This document shows positions 54,040 through 63,955 of a stretch of 64,000 nucleotides of DNA, one piece after another. Under the pieces are notes generated by a model. It made no database searches, was not told where the DNA came from, and worked only from the letters and a program-made list of their open reading frames with translations. The stretch is taken from assembly GCF_905147365.1 (NCBI RefSeq), contig NC_056428.1:22908001-22972000 (forward strand), written 5' to 3'. Origin of the DNA: Aricia agestis (taxonomy: Eukaryota > Arthropoda > Insecta > Lepidoptera > Lycaenidae). The position numbers and the translations under genes are program-made. Position 1 is the stretch's first letter. Every line of letters starts with the position of its first letter.

Positions 54040-54368
54040 AAGGATGCTGATTATGATCAATATTCATCCACACTACAACCTATTAATTTACGACACACTT
54101 ACTTACTAGAACGATCAGCTGAAACCCGCAGTAAAACAAAACTTTTATGTACACTTTACGTTATTAAACACACTATCCGATCAACTTGGCAAATACGTAA
54201 AGCTTTCAAAAGATAAAAACTGTTTATCTTTCTCTACAGTTTTGCAAAGTTTTGTTTTTTATTAAAGCCACTTTATATGCAATATCTCATATTTTTCATA
54301 ATATTACGCTTTCTCGTTGGTTTTCTATCAATATATGGCTAGAAAAATTACATAAAATCATTCAATCA
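54040..54368. other. no recognisable feature
   Basis: AT-rich DNA; nothing found. Confidence 0.4.
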
Positions 54369-54371
54369 ATC

Positions 54372-54424
54372 AATTAGTTATAAAGTCATTCCATACATCG
54401 TATAGAATGACTTTATAACTAATT
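54372..54424. repeat. perfect hairpin, 20 bp arms
   Basis: AATTAGTTATAAAGTCATTC and GAATGACTTTATAACTAATT are exact reverse complements around a 13-base loop. Confidence 0.88.
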
Positions 54425-54544
54425 ATTTACTATTTAAAGAACTCTTTGTTTAATAAAACAATTAACGCACACAACTGCAGTGAAACTACGCCTTATTTAG
54501 AAGTATGTTTGTATATAACGTGGTGCCATAAAGCATACTCATCA

Positions 54545-54785
54545 GTTGTTTTAACTTTTAAGGCTGACGAGCATCGGCTCGTATCGACAAGTATCGACTT
54601 GTAAAGCTTTGCGCACATTAAGACGGTCGCAACGGGCCGCACAATACTTGCCGCCCACGTCACAATGATCGCGAAGCGTAAGACTCAATCTACACCACCG
54701 CGGAATGGAAGCGTTAATTCCCCTAATGGCACAGGAATTGGCACCGGAGTTATTAAGATTATTCCGCGGAAGACGCGCGTCCAAT
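54545..54785. other. GC-rich unique island
   Basis: Around 50% G+C (AAGACGGTCGCAACGGGCCG, TTGCCGCCCACGTCACAATG) with no repeat in the window sharing it. Open on the minus strand for 77 codons and partly on the plus strand; neither product is recognised. Could be an exon or regulatory block. Confidence 0.25.
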
Positions 54786-54947
54786 TTTTTGGACTCGTGT
54801 ATAATTTAGGTGTTATACTGTTGAAATAAGGTTCATTGTACTATGTAAAGTTTCGATGCAAAAGGTCGCCTCCATTCCATTCCACTTTGGTGTACATTGA
54901 ACCTAACTTACTTTAAAACATTATTCCTACTTGTATGGAGCTAATAT

Positions 54948-55181
54948 CCATACTAATATTATAAATGCGAAAGTGTCCCTGTCTGTCCGTCTGTCTATCT
55001 GTCTATCTGTCTGTTACCTCTTCATGCTCAAACCGCTGAACCGATTTTGTTGAAATTGGGAATGGAGATATTTTGTGCCCCGAGAAAGGACAAGGGATAG
55101 TTTTTATCCCGGAAAAACGTACGGTTCCTGAATATATAATAAATTAATTTTGGCGCAACGGAGTTGCAGGCGTCATCTAGT
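54948..55181 (+). repeat. GTCY-type Helitron-like repeat, good copy
   Basis: CATACTAATATTATAAATGC, GTCCGTCTGTCTATCTGTCT, GCTGAACCGATTTTGTTGAA, GGAAAAACGTACGGTTCC and GGAGTTGCAGGCGTCATCTAG. Confidence 0.72.
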
Positions 55182-55198
55182 GCCGTAAGTGATACACT

Positions 55199-56165
55199 CC
55201 CAACCAGCAAATTAATCCTGGAATGCGATTTTATAATGCTATTTGGACTTATATAGCTTCGATGATGGTTTTGGTATTTGCTACTGCACTTTTATCAGCA
55301 TAAATGAATACCGTTTTTACTTCAGTAGGTTTCATCCTATAATTTGAGCTCATATCAGTATATAGGATCATATTTCGTGGTCACTACTGGATTAAGACTC
55401 CTATAATAGCTAGGGACAAAACTTAATACACTCAGGAGTAATTATTCTAGTAACTCATACTTATATCCGCCTATATTATGATAACATCTTAGGAACATTT
55501 AAATCCTAAGACTCCTCGAGGAGCATCTACCAGGAATATATACACTGAGGCGCAATCACTCTTGGTATTTATACTTATAACCTCATATAAGCTAATATTT
55601 TATGGCCATTATAAGTAAATTAAAGTTAAAGTACTGAAAAACATTTACATTTCTTGTCTGATTTTACATTACTTTAGAAGTGATTTTATATTATTTTATT
55701 ATAATATTATATATTTACTTAATTATAATAAATATTATATATTTACTTAATTATAAAAATAATGGGCAATGTGGAACCCTAATTGGTAACAATATGGCGA
55801 ATCTTCGGTTTTAAATTAAAAGTTAAGTTTTGACAATTCCTGGACTCACAGAATACAATTAGTTAGACTGTTCTCAAAATATGAGCTTGTAGAAGCATTG
55901 CGAGGCTTGTATTCATCTCACTTTTTCCTATAATTTACTTATATTGGCTTTTGCAGTATTTATTATTGCACTCACGTAATTCTATTATAGGAGAAATATA
56001 GGCGTAAACGGCATTGAAGCGGTCCATTATAAACACGATATAAGTTTATAAACCTTTACTTATAATGTGGGCCCTTTTCCGAAGTTATATGTGGATAAAA
56101 GTGTTATATAATCCTATGGAATTTACTCCTGGAGATAGTATAAAAACCACTTTTTGCTGGTTGGG
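55199..56165. mobile_element. inverted-repeat-bounded element, ~970 bp
   Basis: CCCAACCAGCAAATTAATCC at the left and TTTTTGCTGGTTGGG at the right are inverted ends of ~13 bp. The interior is rich in TTATA/TATAA and CTCCTATAATAGC-like words, with no ORF. No clear target duplication (GATACACT versus CTGCTATG), so the call rests on the ends alone. Confidence 0.5.
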
Positions 56166-56310
56166 CTGCTATGTCATAGCTTTATTATGTTGGCATTGTT
56201 GAGTTCAATTTATGTGTCGCGCCCTCCGTTTTCCCCAGTGACAGAGCAACAAGTAGACGTTTAGCCGCCTACACACGTGCATGAATTGCTATGAAAATGT
56301 TACCTTTATT

Positions 56311-56757
56311 AGGGTTCCGCACCCAAAGGTAAAAACGGGACCCTATTTAGTAATACAGACATTGAAGTCATAGTAGACTTCAATGTCTGTCCGTCTGTCT
56401 ATCTATGTATCTCCAGGCTGTAACTCAAGAACCCCTATAACTAGACTTTAGTCACAGATAGTGTATATATATCTGTTGCCGCTATAATAACAAATACTAA
56501 GAAACTAAATAAATATTTAAGGGAGGCCCCCGTACAACAAACGTGATTTTTTGCTACTTTTTGCTCGATCGGCAACGAAAAAGCGGCAAAAAAGCACTTG
56601 AAATATTGACGAAATACTCAGTTTAATAATTTATAATAAAATTTAAATAAATGAAATAATTAATTAAACACAAGTTACAGTCTATTTTTGCTCTATTGTG
56701 GTACGGAACCCTACGTGCGCGAGTCCAACTCGCACTTGGCCGATTTTATGTTAATGT
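56311..56757 (-). repeat. GGCCAAG-type dispersed element (reverse)
   Basis: AGGGTTCCGCACCCAAAGG, AATGTCTGTCCGTCTGTC, CCAGGCTGTAACTCAAGAAC, ATCTGTTGCCGCTATAATAAC, CCGTACAACAAACGTG, ACGGAACCCTACGTGCGCG and CACTTGGCCGATTTT. Confidence 0.78.
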
Positions 56758-56967
56758 TGAATATATTGGATGTGTTTTAAATTGAGTATTGAATGACTCA
56801 TGCGTTGAAACATAATATTTCTGTATAGGCGCTGTTGGAATTATATTTTGATTTCACATTTTTAAAAGCTTTTATTTAACTTGCTCTGTATTTATGTATG
56901 TAATACTATTACGAGTATGTTCGCTACATATATTTAACCAATTGAGCTGTTTGCATACACGTTTAGT

Positions 56968-58434
56968 TTGGATGACAATGCACGATATGGAGACGATATG
57001 AGCTTAGTTACTCCCTTGTTAATATTATATTCGCGGTCCCTAAATGAAGGTTATGTACCAAATATCTGGAAGTCAGCATTTATCACTCCGGTGCATAAAG
57101 CTGGCGACAAGTCTTGTATAAAAAACTATAGGCCAATATCTAAGTTGTGTATTTTTGCAAAACTGTTTGAACGTATCGTTTATAATGCGATTTACCCATC
57201 GCTTAGACATTGGTTTATCTTGGAGCAACATGGGTTTTTAAAGTCTCGGTCCACAACTTCTAATTTAATTCTTGCTTATGATTATATCAGCTCCAACATG
57301 GATTCTGGTGGTCAAGTAGATGTAGTATTCACTGATTTTTCTAAGGCCTTTGATCGTATTGATCACTCTATTCTTCTTCAAAAGTTACTTCTTGCGGGAA
57401 TCCACGGAAACTTATACCGATGGTTCACCTCGTACATTAGCAATAGGTCTCAAGCTGTTGCTATCAATGGATACATGTCAAGGTGGACATTGGTGCCCTC
57501 TGGAGTACCGCAAGGTTCACTTCTGGGACCTTTGTTATTTGCAATATTTCTTAATGACGTCAACACGTGTTTCCGCTATTCTAAGTTTCTATTATATGCG
57601 GATGACAAAAAAATAATGAAAAATGTCAGTTCACCTCTTGACTGCCATCTTTTACAAGAAGATTTGGATAGGTTCAGTGAATATTGCATTAGGAATAAAC
57701 TAGATCTCAATGTATCAAAATGTTATGCGGTAACATTCAGCCGTAAGTCAAATTTAATTAATTATACTTATAACCTTAGAAACAAGGAAATAACAATTAA
57801 AAATTCTATGAAGGACCTCGGAATTATAGTGGATTCTAAATTAATATTTGATGATCATGTTAATTACATTGTAAATAAAGCCTCTAAAGCACTTGGGTTT
57901 GTTATCAGATCAAGTACTAATTTTAAATCTATTAAGGCCATCAAAATTTTATACTGTTCATATGTACGAAGCATCCTGGAATATGGTTCCGAGGTCTGGA
58001 ATCCTTCTTATGACATATATAAAAATAGAATTGAATTAATCCAGAAACGCTTTCTAAGGTTTCTTCAGTTTAAGTGCCACCTTAACCTTCCTAACTATGA
58101 GGAAAGGTGTAAAAGATTTCACTTCCTTCCCTTATGTTATCGCAGAGACATTTCAGATCTGGTTTGTTTATGTAAGATTATCAACAATGCCATTGATGCC
58201 CCTGATTTATTATCAAAATTTAATTTCAATGTTCCCGGTAGATACTTTCGTAATTATTTACCGTTTCATGTCCCACCCTTTAAAACGTTTTACCGCCGTA
58301 ATGCATTTGTGTGTAGAGCTACTGCAAGCTTTAATAGGTTTTATTCAGGTAGAAATATTGAAGACATCTTTGAAATAAAAACGCCCGAGATTTGTAGGCT
58401 TTTATCAAATGAGTATTTTAAAACTGAAAAATGA
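56968..58434 (+). CDS. LINE reverse transcriptase, N-terminally truncated, 488 codons
   Basis: The open frame begins with a TTG; the first ATG is codon 11 (56998), near where element sequence starts. Blocks: SLVTPLLILYSRSLNEG, NYRPISKLCIFAKLFERIV (~50-70), EQHGFLKSRSTTSNL, FTDFSKAFDRIDH (catalytic A, ~125), PSGVPQGSLLGPLLF (B), LLYADDKKI (C, Asp pair of the active site), NKLDLNVSKC, LGIIVDSKL and the post-RT region ILEYGSEVW, RIELIQKRFLRFL to the C-terminus. No RNase H and no endonuclease. The RT core lacks only its first blocks (the usual GPDGIP is missing), so it is probably inactive although unbroken. Similar to the minus-strand LINE at 43-45 kb but clearly a separate family. It would copy LINE RNA at nicked chromosomal DNA. 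Confidence 0.9.
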   Translation: MDDNARYGDDMSLVTPLLILYSRSLNEGYVPNIWKSAFITPVHKAGDKSCIKNYRPISKLCIFAKLFERIVYNAIYPSLRHWFILEQHGFLKSRSTTSNLILAYDYISSNMDSGGQVDVVFTDFSKAFDRIDHSILLQKLLLAGIHGNLYRWFTSYISNRSQAVAINGYMSRWTLVPSGVPQGSLLGPLLFAIFLNDVNTCFRYSKFLLYADDKKIMKNVSSPLDCHLLQEDLDRFSEYCIRNKLDLNVSKCYAVTFSRKSNLINYTYNLRNKEITIKNSMKDLGIIVDSKLIFDDHVNYIVNKASKALGFVIRSSTNFKSIKAIKILYCSYVRSILEYGSEVWNPSYDIYKNRIELIQKRFLRFLQFKCHLNLPNYEERCKRFHFLPLCYRRDISDLVCLCKIINNAIDAPDLLSKFNFNVPGRYFRNYLPFHVPPFKTFYRRNAFVCRATASFNRFYSGRNIEDIFEIKTPEICRLLSNEYFKTEK

Positions 58435-58749
58435 ATATTGTTACATTTATGGTACTGAGTAGTTACAATGAGTAATTAGTGCGTTTTGTGAGTGATCTTT
58501 GTATATAAATTTAGCTATGTTATTTGTTGTTAGTGACTATTGAGTGTTGTTGCTTATTTTGCTTATTCTCATTTTCGAGTTACAACTGTTGCATGTTACA
58601 TAATATTAATGCTTATTTTTTCTTTTTTGTTACTTATATGTGAAAACTTTATAAATGGCTTTATGTTTCTATAATAATTGTACTCATAGTGAAATTTTTG
58701 AAAAGCTGTAAGTTTTCTGAATAAAATAAAAAAAAAATAAAAAAAAAAA
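56990..58749 (+). mobile_element. 5'-truncated CR1/Jockey-type LINE with poly-A
   Basis: Begins abruptly inside the RT and ends in an A-rich tail (58729-58749, AATAAAAT..AAAAAAAAAA). The coding frame is open to its stop. No convincing target duplication: only ATATGG is shared by both edges. Its 3' edge abuts a GGCCAAG-family element. Confidence 0.8.
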
Positions 58750-59372
58750 TATGGTATGTGACATCACTCTAAATCCAATATGGCCAACAATCTAAGATGG
58801 CGAAAAAGTTTTTTTTATGCAGTCCTACATTATGGATATTAAATGAAAGGGATTTTTGAGATTAACTCAAACTCGAACTGTCTGTCTGTCTGTCCGTCCG
58901 TCCGTCCGTGCGTCCGTCCGTCCGTCCGTCCGTCCGTGCGGGTGGGATTTCTATGGATAGGTCTTCAAAAATCATATTGAGGTTTTTAATATCATTTTTT
59001 TCTAACCTGAATGGTTTGCGAGAGAGACTCTTCCAAAGTGGTAAAATGTGTGTCCCCCCCTCTAACTTCTAAACTAAACATGATAATGAAATGTAGTAAA
59101 CATGATAATTCTAAAAAAAAAATATGATGAACATTACTATAAAAACTACCAACGAAAATTGGTTTGAACGAAATCTAGCAAGTATTTTTTTTATACATAA
59201 AGTACGGTATAAAAAAAATTAAGTCATAAATGGTAAACCTTAATTTAACTTTCATTAAATCAACTGAAATACGTATAAAAATAAATCAAAACCCTTTTAA
59301 TTTCATAGAAATAAATCTTATTGTTGCTGCGGAACCCTTCATGGGCGAGTCCAACTCGCACTTGGCCGGTTT
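58750..59372 (-). repeat. GGCCAAG-family element, divergent long copy
   Basis: GTGACATCACTCTAAATCCAA, TGGCCAACAATCTAAGATGG, a (GTCC)n run at 58879-58941, and at the other end GCGGAACCCTTCATGGGCG, AGTCCAACTCGCACTTGGCC. Only the GTTCCG/TTGGCC end matches the shorter copies. Confidence 0.65.
58879..58944. repeat. (GTCT/GTCC)n microsatellite
   Basis: About 16 tetranucleotide units, GTCT turning into GTCC with GTGC variants, inside the GGCCAAG-family element. Confidence 0.9.
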
Positions 59373-59374
59373 TT

Positions 59375-59660
59375 TGTTTTTTCGGGCTTTTACACTAATC
59401 TGACCAATATACTACTCATGTAAATATTATATGAAGATAAAAAAGGTATCATCTGATAGCTAAACTTGTGAACGCTAACTATAAAGGTACTGTAGACAAT
59501 TTTTTTTGTCTACAGCAGACAAAAAAAATCGAGAGGCAATTTTTCAATAAAATATGCCATACATTATGACATTAAAGAATTGGACATTGTATAAGGGACA
59601 TAAACACATCAAAAACATTATCACTTTGTTTTGACTTTTGCAACATCCTGCATTTATTAT
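59375..59660. other. no recognisable feature
   Basis: Only a small palindrome, TGTAGACAATTTTTTTTGTCTACA, at ~59491. Confidence 0.4.
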
Positions 59661-59662
59661 TA

Positions 59663-59810
59663 ACTAGCTGTCCCGGTGAACTTCGTGTCACTTAAAAACC
59701 TTCCCTGGACTTCTACGAATATTTTAAGACTAAAATTAGCCCAATCCGTTCAGCCGTTCTCGAGTTTTGCGCTTAGCAACACATTCAGCTACTTATTTTT
59801 ATATTATAGA
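59663..59810 (-). repeat. ACTAGCTGTCCCGGTGAACTTCG repeat
   Basis: ACTAGCTGTCCCGGTGAAC, CTTCCCTGGACTTCTACGAA, ATTTTAAGACTAAAATTAGCC and CCGTTCAGCCGTTCTCGAG. The same order is seen at 63377-63515. Confidence 0.6.
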
Positions 59811-60083
59811 TATTCTAGGCAACTAGTAACCGTGCACATAATAATTGCTACTATATGCCATAACTAAAGTCCTAGTGTATAAATATTATTGTACTATAAT
59901 AATATGTAATGCTGTATAATTGATGCTGTATGATCAATGACTACAAATCTGGTGCAGTGAACAATAGGATTTGAATATAATTTTGGTCTCATGGCCCAGA
60001 TATGACAAATGGGCTCCAAATTCAGCTGTTGGTAACACAATAACGTTGTTACATGGATGACCCGCCAGTCGCCATGTTACGCT

Positions 60084-60386
60084 TAGGCTGGCCGCACACG
60101 TTTTCCGTAATATTCAATTTCCAAATTCGTTTTCCGTATTCAGAATTCCGTGAAACTAATGCACGCGTTCGTTTTCTTTACGCACGAAAAACGAACGTAT
60201 GTGACCGTCAATGAATTATTCCTTCGATCGCGGATTCTTGGAAATGCTATTGTATTTTATTGTTGTCGCGATCACCGGTGCTTTTATGGGACTTGAAGGA
60301 GTATCTGCTGATTCCATACGGATATCCGAATAAGGGATACGAATTTGAAAATCGTATGCGGAAAACGAGTGATGCGGCCAGCCTTA
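60084..60386. repeat. palindromic MITE with GGCTGGCCGCA ends
   Basis: AGGCTGGCCGCACACGTTTTCCG and AATTTCCAAATTCG at the left mirror CGAATTTGAAAATCG and CGGAAAACGAGTGATGCGGCC..AGCCT at the right. Confidence 0.72.
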
Positions 60387-60481
60387 TTGTATGAAACGGT
60401 AGATTTAGGTTAATGTTATACCTTTGTTAACAAAATGTCCAATTTAAAGCGTGTGTCTGTCTGTTACCTCATACCACGGCA

Positions 60482-60772
60482 GTAGCCCTGGCACGGCCAC
60501 CAGTAGAAATGCGAAAGTATGGCCAAACTGCGAAGAAAAACTTAAGGTAGCGTTCCGATCTTTTTTCGTTCACAAAAATTCAATTAAAATGCCACTATAG
60601 TCCTAAAAATTCAAATATTATCCTACTCTATGACATATACAATAGTCTGTCATAAAGTGGCATTTTAATTGAATTTTTGTCGGCTGCGGTAAAGATCGGA
60701 ACGGCACTTTTAGATTATGTCCACGGTTTATATTTACTTTCGCATTTCTACTGGTGGCCGTGCTAGGGCTAC
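60482..60772. repeat. long palindromic MITE, ~130 bp arms
   Basis: GTAGCCCTGGCACGGCCACC..AGTAGAAATGCGAAAGTA..GTTCCGATC..ATTCAATTAAAATGCCACT mirrors AGTGGCATTTTAATTGAAT..GATCGGAAC..TACTTTCGCATTTCTACT..GGTGGCCGTGCTAGGGCTAC. Confidence 0.85.
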
Positions 60773-60989
60773 AGGAACGATTGTGGTAGGCAGAGTGTGT
60801 TGCACTAACTTAAACTATAACAAAATGTCAAATCAACTCTCAAATCTAGCTAATTAAAGGCAATAATGGACGCCATAATTATACCGCTAACCGTTCAATT
60901 TTGCTCGGGTAAATTTGACATAAGGCTCACAGTGTTGTCATACTCGAAACAAATTATTTTTTCCTAACAATTTATATGAATAATCCTTT

Positions 60990-61152
60990 TGTAGCGGTAC
61001 CCACAATTCGCCTAACATTCCTGCATCGCGCTATTTTTTTCTGAGCGCGTCGGTATATATACGACAGCTGAGATGTATCACGCGGGCTCCGGCCTGACCG
61101 AGCATAACACCTCGCTCGGTCGGAAGATCTTCCTTTGTGGCGGCCACACACA
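60990..61152 (+). repeat. left LTR
   Basis: About 90% identical by eye to the right LTR; differences include an ATTTTTTTCT versus ATCGAAGTTTTCT segment and GGCGGCCACAC versus GGCCACCACAC at the end. TATATATACG at ~61053 is a plausible promoter TATA. Confidence 0.8.
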
Positions 61153-61267
61153 TATCTCACATTGGTGACCCTCGACAGAACACGTCTCCTTCATCATCAT
61201 CACTCCCCGCCCCTCCGCACCGCGCCAGCCAGCATCGCCTTATCGGGTACCTCGTCCATTAGCCGCA

Positions 61268-61471
61268 ATGTACCGCGGCCTGGGCGACTCCGCATCGGCA
61301 TCATCGGGCTTTCTCACTACACTGACCGGTCAACAAGCAGAGCACATCTCTCCTGGTCAGCACGTAGCATCGGCCCCGCACGGTAGCTTATCCGACTCAC
61401 TGGATCCCGTGCAACAAGCAGCTTACAGTTCCGACTCACTGGGACTCACTGCAACAGTTCCGACTCACTGA
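61268..61471 (+). CDS. short ORF inside the LTR element
   Basis: 67 codons from an ATG at 61268, rich in Ser/Gly/Ala and His. It does not resemble a Gag: no zinc knuckle and no capsid motif. A second overlapping frame of 83 codons from 61135 exists, so neither may be coding. If it is real, it may be the stub of a former gag gene left after internal deletion; I cannot tell from sequence alone. Confidence 0.2.
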   Translation: MYRGLGDSASASSGFLTTLTGQQAEHISPGQHVASAPHGSLSDSLDPVQQAAYSSDSLGLTATVPTH

Positions 61472-61543
61472 AACTCACTGGCACTGGCGACTCAAGCGAC
61501 AAGACTTCAAAATTCGACCTCCGGTCTTCGGGGGGGGGAGTGA

Positions 61544-61705
61544 TGTGGCGGTACCCACAATTCGCCTAACATTCCTGCATCGCGCTATCGAAGTTTTCTG
61601 AGCGCGTCGGTATATATACGACAGCTGAAATGTATCACGTGGGCTTCGGCCTGACCGGGCATACCACCTCGCTCAGTTGGAAGATCTTCCTTTGGCCACC
61701 ACACA
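61544..61705 (+). repeat. right LTR
   Basis: Begins TGTGGCGGTACCCACAATTC directly after GGGGGGGGGAGTGA. The mismatches with the left copy show that the insertion is not brand-new. Confidence 0.8.
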
Positions 61706-61709
61706 CTAG

Positions 61710-62640
61710 TGTTGGTAAAAATAGCATTAGCAATAATAATTTATTGTTAAATACCACTTAGCAATAAATAAATTAATCGTACTTGCTAAAAAATATGATT
61801 GCTAATATTATCGTACGTAGCAATAATCTGCGATCATGATAAAAATCACGTCCGCGCTGTTTCGCACCGCAGTGCTAACTGTTATTTTTCACTCGATGCG
61901 AAATAATCACGGAGCTACTTCGTATGAGCTCCGTGGAAATAATACTCGACGCGAGCGGTGCGATGCGAACCGATAATTCATGATGCCGCGTTTTTAGCAA
62001 ATAGCAAAGCAATAATACTTAGCATGCTGTGACATCAAAATTAGCATGTTAATGAAATTAATAGAAAATAGCATTAATTCCCATTACTATCACACACGTA
62101 TCCCACACTTTTTTATACTCTCATCCCCATTTTAATTTAACAAATGCCACTTGGACACTTGTCAAGCTCTGTGGTTATTGTTATAGTTATTTCAAAAATT
62201 AGTCATAAAGTACGCGCACAGTTTGGGGGCGCGTGCCGGGGCGGATCGGGGCTCAGCGCAGCGCAAAATGCGCTATAGCACGCTATTGCCGGGCCGGGTC
62301 GCATCACATTGACAGATTTTGAATACTTTGGATAGCTCCAGTGTGACCACTCTTAAATCACTCGTGACTCGATATATCAAAAACGTTGCTATATTCTACT
62401 AAAATCTACTAGACCGTGTTTTAGCTTCTATCGAAAATCTATCTTTATTAATCAATGTATTCTACGAGGTTGAAACTAAAATAAAACTAAAATGCTTATA
62501 TGGACTGTCTTCATTATGCATTTTAAATTTTTATATTATTTGTTATATAATATCGATCTTCTATTAAAATTTACATAAATTTTGGACTACTAAATTGTCA
62601 TTCATTTGACCTCAAATCTATCATAAAGTGGAAATCTATG
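61710..62640. other. unassigned, with foldback relics
   Basis: 61715-61830 repeats TAGCAATAATA/TTGCTAA words; 61880-61975 holds a quasi-palindrome around ATGCGAAATAATCACGGAGC / GCTCCGTGGAAATAATACTCG, shared in part with 47045. 62220-62330 is a GC-rich block (GGGGCGGATCGGGGCTCAGC). No gene. Confidence 0.45.
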
Positions 62641-62642
62641 TG

Positions 62643-62835
62643 AAGTGTGATCACACTGCAGTTGCCGGGGCGCAGCGGGTTTGTCGGGCCTTGTCGCATT
62701 GACGGGAATCCGCTGCGCCCCGACACAGTGTGCGATACGCGCATCCGCTTCCATACAAATTGTATGGAGGCGGATTTTTGCGATGCGCACCGGCACGCTG
62801 AGCTCCGGCACGGCTCGTTTCAATGTGCTCACTCC
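62643..62835. repeat. GC-rich quasi-palindromic element
   Basis: GCCGGGGCGCAGCGGGTTTG / GGGAATCCGCTGCGCCCCGAC, and GCATCCGCTTCCATACAAATTGTATGGAGGCGG, form two nested hairpins; TGTGATCACACT / AATGTGCTCACTC lie at the edges. Probably a MITE. Confidence 0.55.
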
Positions 62836-62887
62836 TTAACTGTAACTATAACAAGGCCAATAGAGTATGGTGCAATCCACCTTTAGG

Positions 62888-63025
62888 GTCAATTTATACT
62901 AGCGCAGAGTCGAATTGTTATGTTATGTGTGCGTTATACGCTTTGGAGTTAAGGTTGAATTTTCTATGTTAAGTTTTTGGTAATTCGCTTCGATGCGCTT
63001 CAAATCTGCGCTAGTATAAATTGAC
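62888..63025. repeat. palindromic MITE with GTCAATTTATA ends
   Basis: GTCAATTTATACTAGCGCAGA at the left mirrors TCTGCGCTAGTATAAATTGAC at the right (21 bp), with further pairs inward. Confidence 0.82.
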
Positions 63026-63376
63026 GATAAGTAATACTTTTTTGAAACGGAGTTCCATATCGCGCGTTGCGAAAGGGGGCTAGACCTAAAAAGTTGTAGC
63101 GACACTTGTACCTGCATGATAGGGGCAGAGGGCGTATTCCGATAGAAATAGAGATAGTATTCCGTGCGTCAACTAGATGACGTTTTTTGAGAATAAACAG
63201 CGACGCGTTGTTAGTATTCCTGGGCGTCAATAGATGGCATCTTTTTTAGTATTTTTTTTAGTAAGTAAATGTAATATACAGATTTTTTGAACATAAGAAA
63301 TAACTTCGTTCCATTCGGTAATCCCTTGATAGGGTTTTTTTAAGTATAATGTTTGTAACATTAATGTCAAAGTAGA

Positions 63377-63515
63377 TGACCTGGTGAACTTCGTACTTAT
63401 CTCTTTGCTCCTAATACAAACATTCCCTGGACTTCCACAAATATTTCAAGACTAATATCATCCAAATTGGTTCAGCCGTTCTCTAGTTTCACCGAGACTA
63501 ACAACATTTAAAAAT
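63377..63515 (-). repeat. second copy of the CTGGTGAACTTCG repeat
   Basis: GACCTGGTGAACTTCGTAC, CATTCCCTGGACTTCCACAA, ATTTCAAGACTAATATCATCC and GGTTCAGCCGTTCTCTAGTTT, as at 59663. Confidence 0.6.
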
Positions 63516-63762
63516 CACATTTATTCGGAAAAACCATTTTCTGATTTTTTTTTATCCTAGGGTGAATCATAAATTTTAATATTTATCGATACATATTGTT
63601 CAAGCTTAATAGAATATCAGCTCACAATATCGAAGCAAATCCAGAAGGCTCAAAAGTTCGAGCGTCCTTAAGATCTTAATCTAGCCGACCAATATAAATG
63701 GTAATTTTATTGAGATAGGTATTTATGAAAATTGGGATATTTTCTCAAGAGATTTTATAAAC

Positions 63763-63955
63763 TACTAGCTGATGACATCCGCAACTCCATTGCACCAAAA
63801 TTCATCGCAAGGGAACCGTACATTTTCCGGAATGAAAAGTATCCTATGTTCTTTCCCGGGATTCAAATATCCATACCAAATTACAGAAAAATCGGTTCGG
63901 CGTTTTGGGTGTGAAGAGGTAACAGACTGACACACTTTCGCATTTTTAATTTAAG
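63763..63955 (-). repeat. GTCY-type Helitron-like repeat (reverse)
   Basis: ACTAGCTGATGACATCCGCAAC, TCCATTGCACCAAAATTCATC, ACCGTACATTTTCCGG, TTTCCCGGGATTCAAATATCC, GGTGTGAAGAGGTAACAGAC and CACTTTCGCATTTTTAAT. Reverse counterpart of the 54948 copy. Confidence 0.7.

Larger units (their letters stand above)
60990..61705 (+). mobile_element. small LTR element (TRIM-like), 716 bp
   Basis: Two ~162 bp direct repeats (60990-61152 and 61544-61705), each starting TGT(A/G)GCGGTACCCACAATTC and ending CCACACACA-like, with an internal TATATATA box and a CGGTCGGAAGATCTTCC-like block. After the left repeat lies TTGGTGACCCTCGAC (primer-binding-site-like, 61163 on); before the right repeat lies a G-run (61530-61540), a polypurine tract. 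The internal part is only ~390 bp, so any movement would need proteins from another element. No 5 bp target duplication found. Confidence 0.8.

Noticed and set aside
61135..61386. 83-codon ORF across the LTR boundary
   Set aside because: Starts in the LTR and overlaps another frame; composition follows the GC-rich repeat. Not a recognisable Gag.
62602..62886. Overlapping ORFs on both strands
   Set aside because: Arise from a GC-rich quasi-palindrome; no domain.
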